Of a stretch of DNA of 8,331 nt, positions 5,225 through 8,331 are shown in pieces (positions within the stretch are counted from its first letter, which is position 1; each line of letters starts with the position of its first letter). The stretch covers positions 1 to 8,331 of the forward strand of contig JAGZGB010000069.1 of NCBI GenBank assembly GCA_018367495.1, given 5' to 3'. A model generated the notes under the pieces. The model was not told the origin of the DNA, did not search any database, and worked only from the letters and a program-made list of their open reading frames with translations. Both the position numbers and the translations under genes were made by a program. This stretch comes from Veillonella sp. (GTDB lineage: Bacteria > Bacillota_C > Negativicutes > Veillonellales > Veillonellaceae).

Positions 5225-7006
5225 TTAGCGTTTAACTGTCATTTTTACTTTAGAACCAAATAATTTGGAGATTCCTTGTTGAGTTTCTTTGGATGCAGTA
5301 GATACAACAGCATAAAGTTGGTTGTTTTCTACATCAGGGAATGTAGCTAGAATTGTACCAGCTTTTTCGTTTTTGTTGTAGTAGTTGCGGAAGTTCGCAT
5401 CGATTGCATCGTATTCAGTTTGGCTATATTGGGATGGTTCAACGACAACGTAGTTATTAACAGTAGAGTCACCACGTGCAGCAAGGTTTGCTTTTACTGT
5501 GGAAATATCGCTATCTGTTTTTAACGCTACGTGTAATTGGTTGTCACGCCAGTACATTACACCGTAATCTTGGAATGCGTCTGGTGTTTTGTAAGTTTTA
5601 TTTAACTCTACAAATACTTTATCTTCCAAGGAGGCTTGTTGCTTTTGATCAAGTGCTTTTAACGTACTGCGACGAACAGGACGAACTGTGCGAGTAGGTT
5701 CAGTTTTTTGAGCTACTGCTTCATTTTTATTGCTTTTTGCATCTTTATCTACTTTTTTAGCATCAGCTTTAGCAGTTTTTTCTGCTTTCTTAGCATCTTC
5801 TTTTACAGCTTTATCAGTTTTTGCTACATCTTTTTTTGCATCTTTGCTTACCTTCGATGCATCTTTTTCAACTACTTTTTCTGCTTTTTTTGAGTCTTCT
5901 TTTACAGCTGTTTCAGCTTTTGCTTCAGTGGTAGCATGTTTAGGAGTAGCAAGGCCTGCGCCGTTAAGCATGCGGTTCAAGATTGTTGCCGCTTGTGCTC
6001 TAGTTACAGGTTGTTTTGGGTTAAAGTTTTCAGTTGCCCCAGATGCTACAATACCACGTTGTGCCATATAGTTAATATCTGCCACATAATCTAAAGAAAT
6101 GCTATCTTCATCTTTAAACATTACTTTTTCTGTTTTCACAGGCGTTGTAATATTTAATTTTTTAGCTAAGCTAGCAGCGGAGGCAACAAACTCTTCACGG
6201 TTCATAGTTTTGCTAGGTGTGAAAGCTGTTTTAGAAGTGCCTTGCATAACGCCTGCAGCACTTACCAATTTGATAGCAGAGCTAGACCAACGATCTGTTT
6301 CTACGTCAGAGTAGGAAGTGGAAGCTTCTTTTGTTACAATATCAGCTAGTTCTTGTTCGTTTAAGTTATGTTGTAATACCTTGCCGTAAATAGCAGCTGC
6401 TTGTTCACGTGTGATTTGGGCACTAGGTTTAAATGTGTTGTCAGAGTAACCGGAAAGGTAACCTGCTTGAGACATTGCTTGGATAGCATCACGAGCCCAG
6501 TTATCTTTAGTGTCAGGATATACACCAGCAGGTAAGTTTTCTTTAGCTTTTACAGCTTTTTTACCTTCTACTTTAGCAGCATCTTCTTTAACATCATTTT
6601 TTACAGATGTATCAACGCGTTTAGCGTCGTTTTTAACGGATGTATCAACGCGTTTAGCGTCGTTTTTAACGGATGTATCAACGCGTTTAGCATCGCTTTT
6701 AACGGATGTATCAACACGTTTAGCATCGTTTTTAACGGATGCATTAGCATGCTTAGTATCATGTTTTACAACTGTAGTTGCATGTTTAGCATCGTTTTTA
6801 ACGGACGTATCAACGCGTTTAGCGTCATTTTTTACAGATGTATCTACACGTTTAACATCAGTTTTAGCTGCAGTATCGGTTTTTGTAGCAACATTAGATA
6901 CTTCGGCTTTTGCGTGCGCCGCAGTTGTTTCGGCGTGAGCCATGCCGAATGTGGAACCGAGGGCTAATGTAATTGCCAAGGATAAGGATAATTTATTTAG
7001 TTTCAT
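5225..7006 (-). CDS. Exported SLH protein with 11-residue tandem repeats and shared C-terminal domain
   Basis: The product is 593 residues from ATG 7006. AAGGAG (complement of 7015-7020) lies 8 nt upstream; an in-frame TTG at 7024 would place that ribosome site inside the gene, so it is rejected. Signal peptide 1-25 (AHA/ET). Residues 48-145 are tandem 11-mers of the type VKNDAKRVDTS. Three SLH repeats follow: about 161-205 (TREQ 199-202), 232-280 (NREE 269-272) and 297-346 (TRAQ 335-338). They are diverged (the first and third lack the usual FxD/W opening), but each keeps the motif arginine. Residues 356-428 are a second Lys/Ala/Asp/Glu-rich helical stretch. Residues 463-593 match the C-terminal domain of the SLH protein at 3670-5046 (W486, LH 491-492). 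Probable role: a peptidoglycan-bound periplasmic protein whose C-terminal domain is carried on helical spacers. The partner or ligand of that domain is unknown. The gene is tandem with its paralogue and upstream of it. Confidence 0.85.
   Translation of the reverse strand: MKLNKLSLSLAITLALGSTFGMAHAETTAAHAKAEVSNVATKTDTAAKTDVKRVDTSVKNDAKRVDTSVKNDAKHATTVVKHDTKHANASVKNDAKRVDTSVKSDAKRVDTSVKNDAKRVDTSVKNDAKRVDTSVKNDVKEDAAKVEGKKAVKAKENLPAGVYPDTKDNWARDAIQAMSQAGYLSGYSDNTFKPSAQITREQAAAIYGKVLQHNLNEQELADIVTKEASTSYSDVETDRWSSSAIKLVSAAGVMQGTSKTAFTPSKTMNREEFVASAASLAKKLNITTPVKTEKVMFKDEDSISLDYVADINYMAQRGIVASGATENFNPKQPVTRAQAATILNRMLNGAGLATPKHATTEAKAETAVKEDSKKAEKVVEKDASKVSKDAKKDVAKTDKAVKEDAKKAEKTAKADAKKVDKDAKSNKNEAVAQKTEPTRTVRPVRRSTLKALDQKQQASLEDKVFVELNKTYKTPDAFQDYGVMYWRDNQLHVALKTDSDISTVKANLAARGDSTVNNYVVVEPSQYSQTEYDAIDANFRNYYNKNEKAGTILATFPDVENNQLYAVVSTASKETQQGISKLFGSKVKMTVKR
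5723..5941 (-). repeat. Degenerate Lys/Ala/Asp-rich repeat segment within the SLH gene
   Basis: This encodes residues about 356-428 of the SLH protein, made of KKAEK, KEDAKK, KADAKKVDKDAK and similar steps with spacing near 11 residues. It is rich in Lys, Ala, Asp and Glu, with no Pro or Gly and no aromatics, as in LEA-like proteins or long single helices. Unlike the 33-bp array at 6606-6869, the DNA copies have drifted, so this looks older. It separates the third SLH repeat from the C-terminal domain. Confidence 0.6.
6606..6869 (-). repeat. 33-bp tandem repeat array (8 units) inside the SLH gene
   Basis: Eight consecutive 33-bp units, starting at 6606, 6639, 6672, 6705, 6738, 6771, 6804 and 6837. 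The first two are identical, the third and fourth differ by only a few bases, the fifth and sixth are strongly diverged (they encode the KHATT/KHANAS variants), and the seventh returns to near-consensus. A further degenerate unit lies below 6606. Each unit encodes 11 residues (consensus VKNDAKRVDTS), so copy-number change keeps the reading frame. Near-identity at silent positions indicates recent expansion. Such an array can change length by slippage or recombination between strains. Confidence 0.9.
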
Positions 7007-7044
7007 TGAAAAGGCTCCTTTCAAACTGTACTTATATAAAATAA

Positions 7045-7053
7045 ATTATAACA
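7045..7053 (-). promoter_or_regulatory. Extended -10 promoter of the second SLH gene
   Basis: The complement of 7045-7053 reads TGTTATAAT, a perfect TATAAT with the TGn extension. The region 16-18 nt upstream has no good -35 (TAGTGT at best), which extended -10 promoters can tolerate. Transcription would start near 7038, about 32 nt before the ATG at 7006. Confidence 0.55.
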
Positions 7054-7210
7054 CTTTTTAAATTTATACACTACTATAAGAAAATGTAATATATAAGAAT
7101 AAAATTTACATGAATTTAGAATTTAAACCATATTTACGCAAAATCATGATGAATTAGGATCGTATTTAGCGTTTTATAAGTAATGAAGAGAAGAAATGAT
7201 AAACATTCGC

Positions 7211-7224
7211 AAAATCTAGATTTT
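7211..7224. repeat. 14-bp perfect palindrome AAAATCTAGATTTT
   Basis: A gap-free perfect palindrome in the SLH-gene/lutA spacer, about 300 bp upstream of lutA and 160 bp upstream of the SLH promoter. It could be an operator, but it is AT-rich, single-copy in the window and not next to a recognised promoter. Confidence 0.3.
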
Positions 7225-7454
7225 AAGGGCTTTTTACAAGAAAAATTTATAAATAAGATTGTATATGTGATAAAATTCAATGTTTACTATTACAAAAAAT
7301 CATAAGAGTGTAAGAAATAAATGTCTACATACGAATATAGCAATTCTTTGGACAATTTATATTGGATTAATTTATAATTATATCGATGAGCTTTTAAATA
7401 CTTTTGAAAGCATACGTAATGTTCTAGGCAGAAATTTAGTCGATAAATTCACTA

Positions 7455-7483
7455 TTGATTTTGCCATAACACATACATATCAA
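7455..7483 (+). promoter_or_regulatory. Weak candidate promoter of lutA
   Basis: TTGATT (7455-7460) and TATCAA (7478-7483) are spaced by exactly 17 nt; each matches consensus at 4 of 6 positions. A start near 7490 would give a leader of about 38 nt before lutA. Other AT-rich candidates exist upstream, so this is only the best-placed option. Confidence 0.25.
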
Positions 7484-7527
7484 AATTTTTTATTAGGTTA
7501 AGTACTAGAAAAGACGAGGACGATAAT

Positions 7528-8265
7528 ATGAAAATTCATCTTTTCCAACAGTGTTTGATTGACATGTTCTACCCACATGTAGGCATGGCTGGTGTAGAAG
7601 TACTTGAAAGATTAGGTTGCGAGCTCGTAGTACCTAAGAAACAAGTATGTTGTGGCCAAATGTTTACTAACTCTGGTTACAATGAAGCAGCTATGGATGC
7701 AATTAAGAATACAATCGAATGCTTCGAGAACGCTGAATATGTAGTCAGCATGTCCGGCTCTTGCGCATTTGCAATCCGTGATGAATATCATCATTTCTTG
7801 AAAGATCAACCTGAGTGGTTGGCTCGTGCAGAAAAATTGAGCGGCAAAATTTATGAATTCACTGAATTCATTACTGATGTATTGGGTGTAGAAGACGTTG
7901 GCGCACGCTTTAACGAATCTGTTACATACCATACTTCTTGCCACGTTACTCGTTTGATGGGTGTTAAAGAACCTCCTTTCAAACTCCTTAAAAATGTTAA
8001 AGATATCAACTTGATTGAATTACCACGTGCAGACCGTTGCTGTGGTTTCGGCGGTACATTCTCCGTTAAGAACCCTGAAATTAGCGAAGTTATGACACGC
8101 GAAAAAGCATTGGAAATTGCTGGTACAGGTGCTAACGTTATTTCCGGTTCTGACCAAGCGTGCTTGATGAATATTGCAGGTATGCTTGATCGTCTTCATA
8201 AAGAAGGCGAAATCGATCGCCGTATCAAAGTAATGCATATTGCTGAAATCTTAAACTGCCGTTAA
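7528..8265 (+). CDS. lutA: L-lactate utilisation Fe-S protein LutA (YkgE type)
   Basis: The product is 245 residues, close to the roughly 240 of Bacillus LutA and E. coli YkgE. It has two cysteine-rich CCG domains (formerly DUF224), which bind an iron-sulfur cluster. Domain 1: C9, CCG 41-43, then SGSC ending at C79. Domain 2: C138 (TSCH), CCG 171-173 in RCCGFGG, then C212. In the first domain the usual CxxC is SGSC, as I recall is normal for LutA. LutA, LutB and LutC form the cytoplasmic complex oxidising L-lactate to pyruvate. Veillonella-type bacteria live on lactate, so this would be a central energy gene. ATG 7528 follows GAGGA (7516-7520) by 7 nt. lutB begins 12 nt after the stop, with its ribosome site overlapping the stop, so the two are co-transcribed. 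Confidence 0.9.
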   Translation: MKIHLFQQCLIDMFYPHVGMAGVEVLERLGCELVVPKKQVCCGQMFTNSGYNEAAMDAIKNTIECFENAEYVVSMSGSCAFAIRDEYHHFLKDQPEWLARAEKLSGKIYEFTEFITDVLGVEDVGARFNESVTYHTSCHVTRLMGVKEPPFKLLKNVKDINLIELPRADRCCGFGGTFSVKNPEISEVMTREKALEIAGTGANVISGSDQACLMNIAGMLDRLHKEGEIDRRIKVMHIAEILNCR

Positions 8266-8277
8266 GGAGGAGACGAC

Positions 8278-8331
8278 ATGGCACTTATATATGACAATCG
8301 CCCCTATAAAACACGTATAAAAGAATGTTTG
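8278..8331 (+). CDS. lutB: Probable LutB, N-terminal fragment
   Basis: Only the first 18 codons are present (MALIYDNRPYKTRIKECL); the gene continues past the window. ATG 8278 follows AAGGAGG (8264-8270) by 7 nt, and that ribosome site begins within the lutA stop codon, typical of tight coupling. The name rests mainly on position: LutB, a larger ferredoxin-type Fe-S protein, regularly follows lutA. The visible peptide is compatible with a LutB start (a basic YKTRIKE step) but too short to prove it. Confidence 0.65.
   Translation, partial: MALIYDNRPYKTRIKECL

Larger units (their letters stand above)
7054..7527. other. AT-rich divergent spacer between the SLH gene and lutA
   Basis: About 470 bp without a supportable gene. 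It is very AT-rich and contains a 14-bp perfect palindrome (7211-7224), a weak inverted repeat ATGTAA (7084-7089) / TTACAT (7106-7111), a Crp-like half match (7266-7281) and a weak lutA promoter candidate (7455-7483). A 73-codon open frame at 7280-7501 has no ribosome site. I see no hairpin with a T-run, no riboswitch-like fold and no GntR/LutR-type TGGT-N3-ACCA operator. The length suggests that control of lutA may reside here, but no site is convincing. Confidence 0.6.

Noticed and set aside
6606..6869. Regular 33-bp repeats as a CRISPR array
   Set aside because: The units are directly adjacent without spacers, stay in frame within a secreted-protein gene, and have no cas genes nearby.
6510..6938. 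142-codon plus-strand open frame opposite the SLH repeat array
   Set aside because: It is a mirror of the 33-bp in-frame repeats, which keep the antisense frame open; there is no ribosome site and the repetitive peptide follows from the sense repeats.
3670..7006. SLH proteins as OmpM-type porins
   Set aside because: OmpM has a single N-terminal SLH repeat followed by a long C-terminal beta-barrel. These have three SLH repeats and a short mixed alpha/beta C-terminal domain with no barrel-like strands or terminal aromatic.
7266..7281. Crp/Fnr-type site TGTGA-N6-TCAAT
   Set aside because: Only one half is intact, it is about 250 bp from lutA without a paired promoter, and such matches are common in AT-rich DNA. 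Kept only as a remark.
7280..7501. 73-codon plus-strand open frame in the spacer before lutA
   Set aside because: No Shine-Dalgarno sequence precedes its ATG, the composition is that of the spacer, and I recognise no family. Its end overlaps the weak lutA promoter candidate.

Overview
The window looks like a chromosomal segment of a Veillonella-type bacterium (Negativicutes: Firmicutes-related, with an outer membrane). Four things suggest this: strong AGGAGG-type ribosome sites and AT-rich spacers, SLH-domain exported proteins of the kind that hold the Negativicutes envelope to peptidoglycan, a lutAB lactate-oxidation operon, and a class II fumarase start. Lactate oxidation and fumarase both belong to lactate-to-propionate fermentation. 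The assignment is from recognition of protein families; no database search was possible.

Layout. (1) 1-54, minus: first 18 codons of a probable class II fumarase, cut by the window edge. (2) 55-550: a long divergent spacer with a probable fumarase promoter, a loose Fur-box-like match, a hairpin followed by a pyrimidine tract, a perfect 15-nt inverted repeat (215-229 / 454-468), a G+C-rich segment around a CCCCGC-GTA-GCGGGG hairpin (probable dispersed repeat), and a near-consensus promoter (TTGAAA-17-TAAAAT) for the next gene. (3) 551-3572, plus: a two-gene operon of an OPT-family oligopeptide transporter and, 10 nt downstream, an exported RsiV/DUF3298-like protein, closed by a strong UUCG-loop terminator. 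(4) 3624-7053, minus: two tandem genes for exported three-SLH-domain proteins, each with its own terminator. They share an uncharacterised C-terminal domain of about 110 residues. The upstream one (5225-7006) also carries a 33-bp/11-residue tandem repeat array and a second Lys/Ala/Asp-rich segment. (5) 7054-7527: an AT-rich divergent spacer with little in it. (6) 7528-end, plus: lutA complete and the first 18 codons of lutB.

How the parts fit. The ends of the window concern central energy metabolism. The middle concerns the envelope: peptide uptake, an exported protein related to a lysozyme-binding domain, and two peptidoglycan-tethered proteins. The most interesting unexplained material is the shared C-terminal domain of the two SLH proteins, with its apparent internal duplication, the helical 11-residue repeats that may set the reach of that domain from the cell wall, and the clustered inverted motifs in the 55-550 spacer. 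I found no RNA genes, CRISPR array, transposase or phage genes.
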